Source: Bacteroidales bacterium (lineage in GTDB: Bacteria > Bacteroidota > Bacteroidia > Bacteroidales > UBA932). From it: a stretch of DNA of 64,000 nt. The notes under the pieces were generated by a model. That model worked only from the letters and a program-made list of their open reading frames with translations, was not told the origin of the DNA and ran no database searches. The stretch covers positions 1 to 64,000 of the forward strand of contig JAGBNC010000015.1 of assembly GCA_017634595.1 (NCBI GenBank), in the 5' to 3' direction. Positions 52,291 through 60,783 of this stretch are shown here, piece by piece; position 1 is the first letter of the stretch, and every line of letters starts with the position of its first letter. The position numbers were made by a program, and so were the translations under genes.

Positions 52291-53322
52291 TTGATACGTT
52301 TATTTGACTTGTCCCAGTCTGCGGAGTGGGACGCTACGGTTCGCTCCTTTGCGGAGCACGATGTGTATTACCTAAGCGGGTATGTGAAAGCTTTCCATAT
52401 ACACGGGGACGGAGATCCGTATCTTCTGTACTACGAAGACAACGGACTGCGGGCCATCTATGTGTATATGTGCAGAAAGACGGCCTTGGAGGGCATATTT
52501 GACTCCGTAACACCTTACGGATACGGGGGCGTGCTGTTTGAGGGAGACACCTCGGAAGGCAACCTCCAGTCGTTCTGGACTGCCTATCTGAAAAAGATGG
52601 CAGAGGAGCATATCGTGGATAATTTCGTGCGCTATCATCCCGTGCTGAAGAATGCCGTTCCGATGAAAGTGGTCTCGAACGTGATAGACCTCGGGAAGAC
52701 GGTGGCATTTGATCTGGCCTCGCCTGAGGTGATCTGGAACAACATCATAAGCAAGAACCGCAATATGATTCGCAAGGCGGAGAAGAACGGCATCGAGATA
52801 CGGCACGGCAAAGGAATGGAGCTGTTTGCGGACTTCAAGCGCATCTATAACGCCACGATGGACAAGGATCACGCCGAGGAGTATTACTACTTCGGTGATG
52901 AGTTCTATGAGAGTATCCACAACGACCTGCACGACAACTATGAGATGTTCTATGCCATGCTGGACGGGCAGATTATCGCAATGAGCATTATGCTGTTCTG
53001 CAACAAGCAGATGCATTATCACCTGTCGGGCTCGATGATGGAGTATAGGAATCTGGCACCGTCGAACCTGCTGCTGTATAAGGCAGCGCTATGGGGCTGT
53101 GAGCAGGGGTACAAGACCTTCCACCTGGGCGGTGGCGTAGGCAGCGGCGAGGATAACCTGTATAAGTTCAAGGCCGCATTCAACAAGAACTCGGATTACC
53201 AGTTCTCGATAGGCAAGCAAATCTTTGAACAAGATTATTATGATATGCTTGTGGCCATTAGAGCACAGAATGATCCATATTTCAATCCAGAGAGCAAGTT
53301 CTTCCCGCTATATAGAAGCTGA
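52291..53322 (+). CDS. GNAT/FemAB-like acyl- or aminoacyltransferase
   Basis: The gene starts with TTG at 52291, three bases after the previous stop. The 343-residue product has the two-lobed FemAB/GNAT pattern: ISKNRNMIRKAEKNGIEI, FKRIYNATMDKDHAEEYYYFG, YHLSGSMMEYRNLAPSNLLLYKAALWGCEQGYKTFHLGGG. Capsule-locus members add acyl or aminoacyl groups to amino sugars, so it may use the amine introduced by the preceding gene. Confidence 0.82.
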   Translation: MIRLFDLSQSAEWDATVRSFAEHDVYYLSGYVKAFHIHGDGDPYLLYYEDNGLRAIYVYMCRKTALEGIFDSVTPYGYGGVLFEGDTSEGNLQSFWTAYLKKMAEEHIVDNFVRYHPVLKNAVPMKVVSNVIDLGKTVAFDLASPEVIWNNIISKNRNMIRKAEKNGIEIRHGKGMELFADFKRIYNATMDKDHAEEYYYFGDEFYESIHNDLHDNYEMFYAMLDGQIIAMSIMLFCNKQMHYHLSGSMMEYRNLAPSNLLLYKAALWGCEQGYKTFHLGGGVGSGEDNLYKFKAAFNKNSDYQFSIGKQIFEQDYYDMLVAIRAQNDPYFNPESKFFPLYRS

Positions 53323-53323
53323 A

Positions 53324-54043
53324 ATGCTGAAGTGGTTTTTTGACAGACTGTTTTCCTTGTTGGGGCTGATACTTTTATTGCCACTATTTTTAACTATAGC
53401 GATTTTGATAAAGATGAAGATGCCAGGAGGTCCGATATTCTTTATTCAAAAACGTGTAGGAAAGGACGGTATTTATTTTGATTATCACAAGTTCCGTACA
53501 ATGATTCCCGTAAAAAATAACGAAGGAAGTACGGGTAAAAAGGGAGATAAGGTTTGGAGCACGGTGTCAGTAGCAGGAGATAACCGCATCACTCCTTTAG
53601 GTTCTAAGCTGCGCCATTACAAGCTGGATGAGCTGCCGGGGCTGTGGGATGTGTTCATCGGCAAAATGAGTTTTGTAGGGCCTCGGCCTGACGTGCCGGG
53701 GTATGCAGACAAACTTGCTGGCGACGACTGCGACGTGCTGAAGCTACGGCCTGGGATCACGGGGCCAGCGACTTTGAAGTATCGACTGGAGGATGAATAT
53801 CTGGCGAAGGCGCGAGAGTTGGCTTATGACTTACCACTTACGACCTATGGCATTACTAAGGAGGATTTGGAGAAGATGAGCGACCAGGAGGTGGCGGTGT
53901 GGTATAACGATAACGTGATTTACCCGGACAAGGTGCGACTTAACTGCTATTACTATAGGCACTATTCCTTTTTGAAGGATATTCAGATGATCTTGTGCAC
54001 CGTGCTGGGTAAGAAAATGCAATATGCTGGAGAAGAAATCTAA
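53324..54043 (+). CDS. initiating phosphoglycosyl transferase 2
   Basis: A second small sugar transferase (239 residues): N-terminal helix FSLLGLILLLPLFLTIAILI, KLDELPGLWDVFIGKMSFVGPRPDVPGYA, and LRPGITGPATLKYRLEDEYL. The ATG at 53324 is chosen over in-frame codons from 53225, which lie inside the previous gene. It differs from the enzyme at 49583, so the locus has two distinct initiating enzymes. Confidence 0.92.
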   Translation: MLKWFFDRLFSLLGLILLLPLFLTIAILIKMKMPGGPIFFIQKRVGKDGIYFDYHKFRTMIPVKNNEGSTGKKGDKVWSTVSVAGDNRITPLGSKLRHYKLDELPGLWDVFIGKMSFVGPRPDVPGYADKLAGDDCDVLKLRPGITGPATLKYRLEDEYLAKARELAYDLPLTTYGITKEDLEKMSDQEVAVWYNDNVIYPDKVRLNCYYYRHYSFLKDIQMILCTVLGKKMQYAGEEI

Positions 54044-55214
54044 TACAGAAATAGCCTTTTTTGCCCTTGTCCGTGCCGGCCTTTGGGAGAAGGAGGTGCG
54101 GCTTGTGCCATCTGGGGGCATTGACTTCGCCGAAGTGTTTAGGCTTGCCGAAGAGCAATCGGTGGTTGGATTGGTGGCTGCCGGAATTGAACATATCGTA
54201 GATGCGAAGCCGCAGGAGAAGGATTTGTTGCAATTTGTAAATGTCACTGAGTCTTTGATGATTCAGAATCAGGCTATGAACTACTTCATCGGCATTATGG
54301 TGGAGAAGATGCGCGAAGCGGGAATCTTCACTGTGCTGGTGAAAGGGCAGGGCGTTGGCCAGTGCTACGAGCGGCCGCTGTGGCGGTCGTGTGGCGATGT
54401 GGACCTGTTTTTCGATGCTGAGAATTATGAGAAGGCGAAGGGGTTCCTGACGCCTCTGGCCAGTGAAGTGGAGCCAGAAGATAAGTGCAAGAAGCACCTG
54501 GCGATGACCATCGACCCATGGCTAGTGGAACTGCACGGGCTGATGCCAACGGAGATTTCGGAGCGCATTAATGCTGGCGTCAAGCAAGTGCAGAACGACA
54601 TCTTCGCTGGCTGCGGCGTTCGGGTTTGGAAAAATGACGGGGCGGATGTGCCGCTTCCTTCGCCGGACAACGATGTAATCATCGTGTTCACGCACTATCT
54701 CCAGCATTTCTTCGTAGGAGGCGTGGGACTGCGGCAGATTTGCGACTGGTGCAGGCTGCTGTGGACGTACCGGGAGCGTATTGACCGTGATTTGCTTCTG
54801 CGTCGGCTGCAGGAGATGGGGATTGTGAGCGAGTGGAAGGCCTTCGGTGCGTTTGCGGTGGAGTATCTGGGTTTACCGTTGAGTGTTTATCGTTTACTGT
54901 TGTTGGACGATGACGTTAACCTTAACCTTAACGATAACGAAAACGTTAACATGAAACCTGAAACCTGGAACCTGAAACCTTCCTTGCGGCGGAAGGCCCG
55001 TCGGATCTCCCGTGTTGTGATGGAGGCAGGGAACTTCGGCCACAACAAGGACAACTCTTACCGCTCAAAATACCCGAAGTTTGTGGAGAAGAGCATCACC
55101 TTCTTTCGCAGGTTGGGCGAATATGCCCGCTTGTTTGCCATCTTCCCGGCAGATACCCCGAGGTTCTTTGTGACGTATGTGGGACGGAGGACGAAGGCGG
55201 CGATTTTAAGATGA
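54024..55214 (+). CDS. nucleotidyltransferase family protein (NTP_transf_5 type)
   Basis: The 396-residue product has the NTP_transf_5 pattern: FFALVRAGLWEKE, VLVKGQGVGQCYERPLWRSCGDVDLFFDAENYEKA with the metal-type D-x-D, and LELHGLMPTEI-like VELHGLMPTE. A repetitive stretch (NLNLNDNENVN, then Pro/Glu/Trp repeats) interrupts it near residue 296. It overlaps the sugar transferase by 20 bases. Such proteins sit at the right end of many Bacteroidales capsule loci. Function unknown. Confidence 0.85.
   Translation: MLEKKSNTEIAFFALVRAGLWEKEVRLVPSGGIDFAEVFRLAEEQSVVGLVAAGIEHIVDAKPQEKDLLQFVNVTESLMIQNQAMNYFIGIMVEKMREAGIFTVLVKGQGVGQCYERPLWRSCGDVDLFFDAENYEKAKGFLTPLASEVEPEDKCKKHLAMTIDPWLVELHGLMPTEISERINAGVKQVQNDIFAGCGVRVWKNDGADVPLPSPDNDVIIVFTHYLQHFFVGGVGLRQICDWCRLLWTYRERIDRDLLLRRLQEMGIVSEWKAFGAFAVEYLGLPLSVYRLLLLDDDVNLNLNDNENVNMKPETWNLKPSLRRKARRISRVVMEAGNFGHNKDNSYRSKYPKFVEKSITFFRRLGEYARLFAIFPADTPRFFVTYVGRRTKAAILR
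54905..54984 (+). repeat. short tandem repeats within the nucleotidyltransferase gene
   Basis: Imperfect GTTAACCTT/AACGATAAC-like units, then ACCTGAAACC units repeated with one variant. The reading frame stays open, giving a low-complexity insert. Confidence 0.75.
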
Positions 55215-55654
55215 TTATCGACCAGAAGATATTGGACTCCCTGACCGCAGCGGCGAAGGCTTCGCCCCGGCTGCGGATGAACTACGACCTGCGGAACTCA
55301 GCAGAAGACGGTTCGCAGCGGATGCTGAATGCCATCGAGCCGGGAACGGTGATGCCTATCCACCGGCACAGGTCATCGTCGGAGACAGTGGTGTGCGTGC
55401 ATGGGCATTTCGAGGAGTATCTGTATGATGACTCGGGTGCTCTGGTGGAGACGGTGGATATGGTACCTGGAGGCAATGTGCTGAACGTACCCGCGATGCA
55501 GTGGCACTCGCTTCGTTCGCTGGAGAGCGACACGGTGCTGCTGGAGTGCAAGGACGGACGGTGGGGGCCGCTGGGGGAGGGGGATGTGATGGCGGTAGGT
55601 GTAAGGAAGATGAAGCAGACTGTGTCGGAGTACAAGAGCAACAATTATAGATAA
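55211..55654 (+). CDS. wbuC: WbuC-like cupin
   Basis: The 147-residue cupin has the metal-binding segment PIHRHRSSSETVVCVHGHFEEYLYDD and an MQWHSLRSLE downstream His. WbuC proteins occur in O-antigen and capsule loci, and their exact role is unknown. It overlaps the nucleotidyltransferase by ATGA and ends the polysaccharide locus proper. Confidence 0.88.
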   Translation: MIIDQKILDSLTAAAKASPRLRMNYDLRNSAEDGSQRMLNAIEPGTVMPIHRHRSSSETVVCVHGHFEEYLYDDSGALVETVDMVPGGNVLNVPAMQWHSLRSLESDTVLLECKDGRWGPLGEGDVMAVGVRKMKQTVSEYKSNNYR

Positions 55655-55669
55655 TCAAACTTCTAAGGA

Positions 55670-55942
55670 ATGAGAACGATAGACAAAGTAAACATAGCAC
55701 AGGCATATATTGAAGGCATGCTATGGGCTGCATTCGGCGTGAGAATCTTCAGTGAGAACGTGGCTGAATGGCAGATAGAGGCTGTGAAGAAGTATGCCAA
55801 GAAACTGAAGGAGGAAGAGATAGAGCATTCTGCACTGACTCCTGCAGAGAAAGATGAGCAGAAGAGGTTGTGGAAGCAATGGATAGACGAAACGACCAAG
55901 GGCTTCAAAGAGGTGTTGAAGAAAGAGGGGAGGATGGGGTGA
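55670..55942 (+). CDS. small helical protein, unknown
   Basis: The 90-residue product is probably mostly alpha-helical and highly charged (KKYAKKLKEEEIEHSAL, AEKDEQKRLWKQWIDE). No domain recognised. It begins 15 bases after wbuC. The following 117 bases before the SIR2-like gene hold only a possible 19-codon frame that I do not count as a gene. Confidence 0.6.
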   Translation: MRTIDKVNIAQAYIEGMLWAAFGVRIFSENVAEWQIEAVKKYAKKLKEEEIEHSALTPAEKDEQKRLWKQWIDETTKGFKEVLKKEGRMG

Positions 55943-56059
55943 AGAAGTTGTTGAATGGCGTTCGGGAGTTTTGCCGCTTCCTGTTTGTGCCGCGGTGAGG
56001 GAAGGGGAAGCACAGTATTTGAATGTGTATGAAACGAGTGCGTTAGGGTAGTTAAAAGG

Positions 56060-57316
56060 ATGGGTAAGCGAGTTACATCAGTATTAGGGGCAGGAGCAGT
56101 GTTGGACTTCGATTTCCGGAACATTGAGGCTCCAACGACTTCGAGTATCACTCGACAGATAATCGAGCAGAAGATTCGAGGGCTGGATGAAGAGGAATCG
56201 GGCTTGATAAAGCATATCTATGGAATGTTGGCAGAGGGCTCGCGTGCTGAGTATTTAAGGACGCATCCTGCTGTAAGGAACTATGATCCTCAGATATCGT
56301 TTGAAGACTTGTTTGACGTCATAGAAACCCTGCACTCTTTCAGCGGCACGAGGAAGCATGAGCACTATCCTTTTCCCTTGATATCGACTTTGGTGCGGTC
56401 TGACCTCGACTATCATTCGGTGGACTATTACAATGCGATGGTTGCTATTGTGGAAAAGGTAATTGAGATAGTCAGCACATACGATAGGAGATTTAGAGAG
56501 CAGGACCGTGAGCAATGGTACAAAGAGTTCTGGAAGAGTTTTGGTGGAGAACTGGATGTGTTCAACCTAAACTATGATACGTCAATAGAGTATAGTTTAC
56601 AACAATTTATAGACGGGTTTGTTCCATTTACGCAAGGATATGAACGTTTTGAGCCTGAGGTTCTGTGGAATGCAAGGGAGAAAGAACCAACGGTGAGTCA
56701 TCTGCACGGATGTTATCTATATGGTGATTTCAATACTAAACCCGTAGAAAACTATTATAGTCATCGGGATTTGTATAAACTTTACCCCGATCAAGAACCT
56801 TTTATTAGTCGGCAATGGCTACCTATGAATCAAGCCAAGGAAGGACTGTTCTATTCACCCATCATAACGGGGTTGAAAAAGACAGACAAGATTTGCTATT
56901 TGCCTCATAGCTTTTATCATGCTTTTCTGGCGAAAAGAATCATTGACAATCCTTCTTTGTTGATATGCGGGTACTCGTTCGGTGATTTGTATGTGAACCA
57001 GTTGCTGCAAAGGCATAAACTGATTCATGACAGGGAGGAGCGTGTAATTATAGTCGATTGCTGGCCGGATTATGCGAATGAAGATAATGTGAGTCTTTAC
57101 AGATATTTCATGGATAAGACTACCGGAGGTTTAAGAGAGTTTGTGATGCGTCTGATTGAAGGCGGCGTCGCCCCACTGGATGCCTTTAAGATGTTCAAGA
57201 AAGTGGCTGACGGGTGTTGGGAGTCATCGAACGGTATGCTCCGGCTGTATGTCAAAGGTATGAGGCATGCGGTGGAGAACTATCATGGTGAAATAATGGG
57301 ATTTCTGTGTCGGTAG
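56060..57316 (+). CDS. SIR2-like protein (putative defence effector)
   Basis: The 418-residue product shows the SIR2-like pattern: VTSVLGAGAVLDFDF at the N terminus (NAD site), FNLNYDTSIEYS (171-173 NYD), SHLHGCYL (HLHG 214-217) with the likely catalytic His, and LLICGYSFGD (304-309). SIR2-like proteins in defence islands deplete NAD on phage sensing. The C terminus is long and may sense infection. It stands ~100 bases before the TcmP operon promoter, so it could act alone or with it. Confidence 0.78.
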   Translation: MGKRVTSVLGAGAVLDFDFRNIEAPTTSSITRQIIEQKIRGLDEEESGLIKHIYGMLAEGSRAEYLRTHPAVRNYDPQISFEDLFDVIETLHSFSGTRKHEHYPFPLISTLVRSDLDYHSVDYYNAMVAIVEKVIEIVSTYDRRFREQDREQWYKEFWKSFGGELDVFNLNYDTSIEYSLQQFIDGFVPFTQGYERFEPEVLWNAREKEPTVSHLHGCYLYGDFNTKPVENYYSHRDLYKLYPDQEPFISRQWLPMNQAKEGLFYSPIITGLKKTDKICYLPHSFYHAFLAKRIIDNPSLLICGYSFGDLYVNQLLQRHKLIHDREERVIIVDCWPDYANEDNVSLYRYFMDKTTGGLREFVMRLIEGGVAPLDAFKMFKKVADGCWESSNGMLRLYVKGMRHAVENYHGEIMGFLCR

Positions 57317-57387
57317 TAAAAGGTGAATGAACCGTTAAGAAAGGAGAAAGTTTGTGTAGGGATACAATAAAGTTGGAGAAGTTTCGT

Positions 57388-57395
57388 TAATTTTG
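57388..57395 (+). promoter_or_regulatory. promoter -7 box of the TcmP operon
   Basis: TAATTTTG matches TAnnTTTG, 22 bases before the ATG at 57417; no clear -33 box. It separates the operon from the SIR2-like gene. Confidence 0.5.
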
Positions 57396-57416
57396 TAGAA
57401 AAAAAAGACGGAAACT

Positions 57417-58334
57417 ATGGTAAGCAAGAAAAGTTGGGGCGGCAAATGGACCGAAGAAAAACTGGATGCCTTTGAAAAATACGTGAAGGCATATCTCACG
57501 ATTATGAACAGTTATCGAGATGTGTATGGCTGGAAACTGTTGTATTTTGACGGCTTTGCTGGAAGTGGCACACGAACCCAGGAGGACTACAAAGTGGAGG
57601 TGGAGGAAGCTTTGGATATCTTCGGACAGGAAGTGACCGTTGAGGACTTGAATGTTTACCAAGGCGCTGCAGAGCGAGTGGTGAAGATTGAGAGTGACGG
57701 TATGCGCTCTTTCGACTACTATTACTTCGTGGATAAGAGTGAAGAAAACTGCAAGCTGCTTGAGGAAAGGTTAGCGCAATATGAGATTAGCGGAAGGAAA
57801 CACCACCTGCCATTAGATGCTAACAACGCGGTGAAGCGACTGGCAAGTACATTGCATAACAACAGCAATTGCAAAGCTTTGGCATTTCTGGATCCGTTCG
57901 GGATGCAGATTGACTGGGACTCGATAGAGGCTCTGAAGGGACTGCCGGTGGATTTGTGGATACTGGTTCCGACTGGTGTTATTATTAACCGACTGCTGGA
58001 GCGAAAGATAGACAAAGAGAAAGGACTGGCTCACGCTGAGAAACTAAAGAGTTTCTTTGGTATGACGGAAAAAGAAATCAGGGATTTCTTCTATACAGAA
58101 AAGAAAGTGCAGACACTGTTTGGAGATGATGACATTGTGATAACCAAAGCAGAGAACTCTATCAGAAGGATAGCACAACTGTATGTGGAAAGATTAAAGC
58201 ACGTGATGCCCTACGTGACGGAGGAACCTTTGGTGTTGTACAATACGCACAATGTGCCAATATATCACTTAGTGTTTGCCGCCAAGAACAAGACGGCAAT
58301 GAAAATTGCCCAGGAAATAATAAGGAAACAATGA
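57417..58334 (+). CDS. tcmP: three-Cys-motif partner protein TcmP
   Basis: The 305-residue product has the TcmP features: KWTEEKLDAFEKYVKAYLTIM, YFDGFAGSGTRTQ (43-51), and a LAFLDPFGMQIDWDS segment, i.e. a methyltransferase-like Rossmann fold. TcmP genes sit next to a gene for a three-Cys-motif protein, exactly as here (the next gene overlaps by ATGA). The biochemical function is not established. Confidence 0.9.
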   Translation: MVSKKSWGGKWTEEKLDAFEKYVKAYLTIMNSYRDVYGWKLLYFDGFAGSGTRTQEDYKVEVEEALDIFGQEVTVEDLNVYQGAAERVVKIESDGMRSFDYYYFVDKSEENCKLLEERLAQYEISGRKHHLPLDANNAVKRLASTLHNNSNCKALAFLDPFGMQIDWDSIEALKGLPVDLWILVPTGVIINRLLERKIDKEKGLAHAEKLKSFFGMTEKEIRDFFYTEKKVQTLFGDDDIVITKAENSIRRIAQLYVERLKHVMPYVTEEPLVLYNTHNVPIYHLVFAAKNKTAMKIAQEIIRKQ

Positions 58335-59062
58335 GTACTTCTAAAATAGAATGGACAGATGCTTCTTGGAATCCGATAACGGGGTGCACCAAGATTTCTT
58401 CGGGCTGTCAGCACTGCTACGCAGAGGTGATGGCCCGCAGGCTTTGTGCTATGAGGGTCGAGAAATATAAGAACGGCTTCCAAGTTACTCTGCATGAGGA
58501 TTGTCTGGAAGAGCCCGTGAAGTGGCGGAAACCGAAGACCATCTTCGTATGCTCGATGAGTGATTTGTTTCACAAGGATGTGCCATTTGGGTACATTGAT
58601 AAAGTCCTGGCTGTCATTGAGCGAACTCCACAGCATAGGTATCAGATATTGACTAAACGAGCAGACCGGATGGCGGAGTATTTTTCAGGCAGGACTGTGC
58701 CAAGAAATGTGTGGCTTGGAGTGACGGTAGATGTGAAGACCTCAAAATCACGAATCGATGCTTTGCGTAGTATCAAGGATGCTCCTATCCGTTTCTTATC
58801 GTGTGAACCCTTGTTGGAAGACTTAGGGCAGCTTGAATTGACGGGTATTGACTGGATAATAGTAGGAGGCGAAAGCGGACGACAGGCACGTCGAATGAAG
58901 GAAGAATGGGCACTGAACATTAAACATCAGGTGGATGTTGCGGGCAAGGCTTTCTTCTTCAAGCAGTGGGGTACCTGGGGTAGTGACGGCGTGAAGCGAG
59001 ATAAACATAAGAACGGCAAGAAGCTTGACGGAAAGATTTGTCAGGCGATGCCGAAACTGTAG
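58331..59062 (+). CDS. three-Cys-motif protein (phage Gp37/Gp68 family, radical SAM-like)
   Basis: The 243-residue product starts with KIEWTDASWNPITGCTKISS then GCQHCYAEVMARR; C19, C26 and C29 form a C-x6-C-x2-C set. Relatives occur in phages and plasmids and are thought to be Fe-S or radical SAM-like, though the spacing differs from CxxxCxxC. It is the partner of TcmP. Its stop is followed by a 29-base gap to the DUF262 gene. Confidence 0.88.
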   Translation: MSTSKIEWTDASWNPITGCTKISSGCQHCYAEVMARRLCAMRVEKYKNGFQVTLHEDCLEEPVKWRKPKTIFVCSMSDLFHKDVPFGYIDKVLAVIERTPQHRYQILTKRADRMAEYFSGRTVPRNVWLGVTVDVKTSKSRIDALRSIKDAPIRFLSCEPLLEDLGQLELTGIDWIIVGGESGRQARRMKEEWALNIKHQVDVAGKAFFFKQWGTWGSDGVKRDKHKNGKKLDGKICQAMPKL

Positions 59063-59091
59063 AAAACAGAGTAGATGAAGAAATTTGTTAT

Positions 59092-60783
59092 ATGATATCA
59101 CTCACTGCTGAACAGAAAACGATAGAGGGCATATTCTGTACCACTACGGAAATGTATGTAATTCCCGCCTATCAGCGACCTTATTCTTGGGGCTTTGACC
59201 AGTTTTATGAGCTGTATAAAGACCTGATGGGGGCATACAAGGAAAACGAATCGTACTTCCTGGGAAATATCATTATGGCCAGAAGCAAGAGCTACGACAA
59301 CGACGGAAAGAACTTCGTGGTTGACGGTCAACAGCGTATCATCACTCTTTGGACGCTGTTGAAAATGCTCGCATTGCACTTGCCTGACATTAACCCCCTG
59401 CAAAGAGCCCTTACCGTCGAGCAATGGACAGGTGACAAGAATATGCCCAAAATAGATTCCCAAATATTTGAGACTAATGACAATGAAGCTATAAAGTCGG
59501 TATTGGCTTTTGATAAGGCATCCTTAGAGGCGCGCTATAAAGAAGTGCTGACTAACGATGTTATCAATGAAAATAAATGCAATTCGCGTGTGGAAGAAGC
59601 CTTGCTTTACTTCTACCAGCAATTTGTAGTGCAGCAAAAAGACCTTGACTACCTTGGCGATTTCGCACAATTCCTGATGAAAAAGGTGACGATGTTGCCT
59701 ATTGTTCAAAGTGCAGACGAACAGCGAGATGCCGAGAACAAGGCGCTCACCATTTTTGAGACCATCAATAATCGAGGTATGGATTTGGAGGATGCCGATA
59801 TTTTCAAGGCCCGACTGTATGACAGCGCTTATGAAGATGAGCAACGACAGGAATTCATCAATATGTGGGTGGATTTCAAGTCTGAATGCAACGCTCTGCG
59901 CTTATCGGTGGATGATGTATTCCGGTACTACTCCCACGTAATACGTGGCCGTGAACGTATTACGACCAATGAAAAGAAACTGAGAGAGTTCTTCTCAAAC
60001 GAATCATTCTCGCCACTGAAGACCCAGTCGTACAAGTCGGTTATGGAAGATCTGAACAAGATACTGAGTATCCTGAAGTACTTAAATAATGAACGCGGAG
60101 CCAGTGACGAGGTGGGAAATTGGTTGCAAATAATGAGTGCCTACACGAATCAGTACCCGACTTATTCCATCATTGTTTACCTGTACTATCACGATGTCGA
60201 GAAGGAAGATGAAAAGCAGGATTTTGTTGTTTTCCTTCAGTCGCTTGTAAGATACTGTTTTTATATGGGTTCTACGACTACGGTGAAGTTTAAGATATAT
60301 GACTTTATCAAGGTGATTGCCAATAACGGCAAAATTGACCCGAACTATGTAAACAATTTAACGCCAGATTCTTTTAATCGACTTGGGCGTTTGTTAGGAG
60401 CATACGCCCTGCTGGCTTTTTATCTGGATTCAGGACAGCCAATCCCCGTTAAATACACAATCGATAAGATTGTAAACGTGAGAGATGAGGATACGTTGAA
60501 TGATAATTGGGAGTATGAAACGATTGATGATATTTGCAAGAGTATAGGCAATATGGTGGTGATGGATTTGCCTAAACGGTATAACTCACTCCAAGAGAAG
60601 TATGCCTATTACGCCACTTCGGAGATGGAATATGTGCGTTCTATTTTCAAATCGCCTGATTTTTCCTTTACAGATTGGAAGAATCGGAACGATCACCTGA
60701 AGGGTGTGCTGCTGAAATACTTTGCAAAACCAGAAGAGAATGATAAACAAGCTGAAACTGAAAAACTTCAAGGCCTTTCGTGA
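59092..60783 (+). CDS. DUF262-domain protein (GmrS/DndB-like ParB fold)
   Basis: The 563-residue product has the DUF262 signatures IPAYQRPYSWG (24-34) and VVDGQQRIITLW (DGQQR 78-82). DUF262 is the NTP-dependent ParB-like domain of GmrSD-type modification-dependent nucleases and related anti-phage proteins. The C-terminal DWKNRNDHLKGVLLKYFAK looks like the end of a DUF1524 region, but I cannot see an HNH motif, so nuclease activity is uncertain. It overlaps the ATPase gene by 44 bases. The ATG at 59092 is used because codons before it lie inside the upstream gene. Confidence 0.82.
   Translation: MISLTAEQKTIEGIFCTTTEMYVIPAYQRPYSWGFDQFYELYKDLMGAYKENESYFLGNIIMARSKSYDNDGKNFVVDGQQRIITLWTLLKMLALHLPDINPLQRALTVEQWTGDKNMPKIDSQIFETNDNEAIKSVLAFDKASLEARYKEVLTNDVINENKCNSRVEEALLYFYQQFVVQQKDLDYLGDFAQFLMKKVTMLPIVQSADEQRDAENKALTIFETINNRGMDLEDADIFKARLYDSAYEDEQRQEFINMWVDFKSECNALRLSVDDVFRYYSHVIRGRERITTNEKKLREFFSNESFSPLKTQSYKSVMEDLNKILSILKYLNNERGASDEVGNWLQIMSAYTNQYPTYSIIVYLYYHDVEKEDEKQDFVVFLQSLVRYCFYMGSTTTVKFKIYDFIKVIANNGKIDPNYVNNLTPDSFNRLGRLLGAYALLAFYLDSGQPIPVKYTIDKIVNVRDEDTLNDNWEYETIDDICKSIGNMVVMDLPKRYNSLQEKYAYYATSEMEYVRSIFKSPDFSFTDWKNRNDHLKGVLLKYFAKPEENDKQAETEKLQGLS

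Noticed and set aside
55939-55998. 19-codon GTG frame overlapping the end of the 90-residue gene
   Set aside because: Too short and without promoter, domain or conserved context; coincidence is likely.
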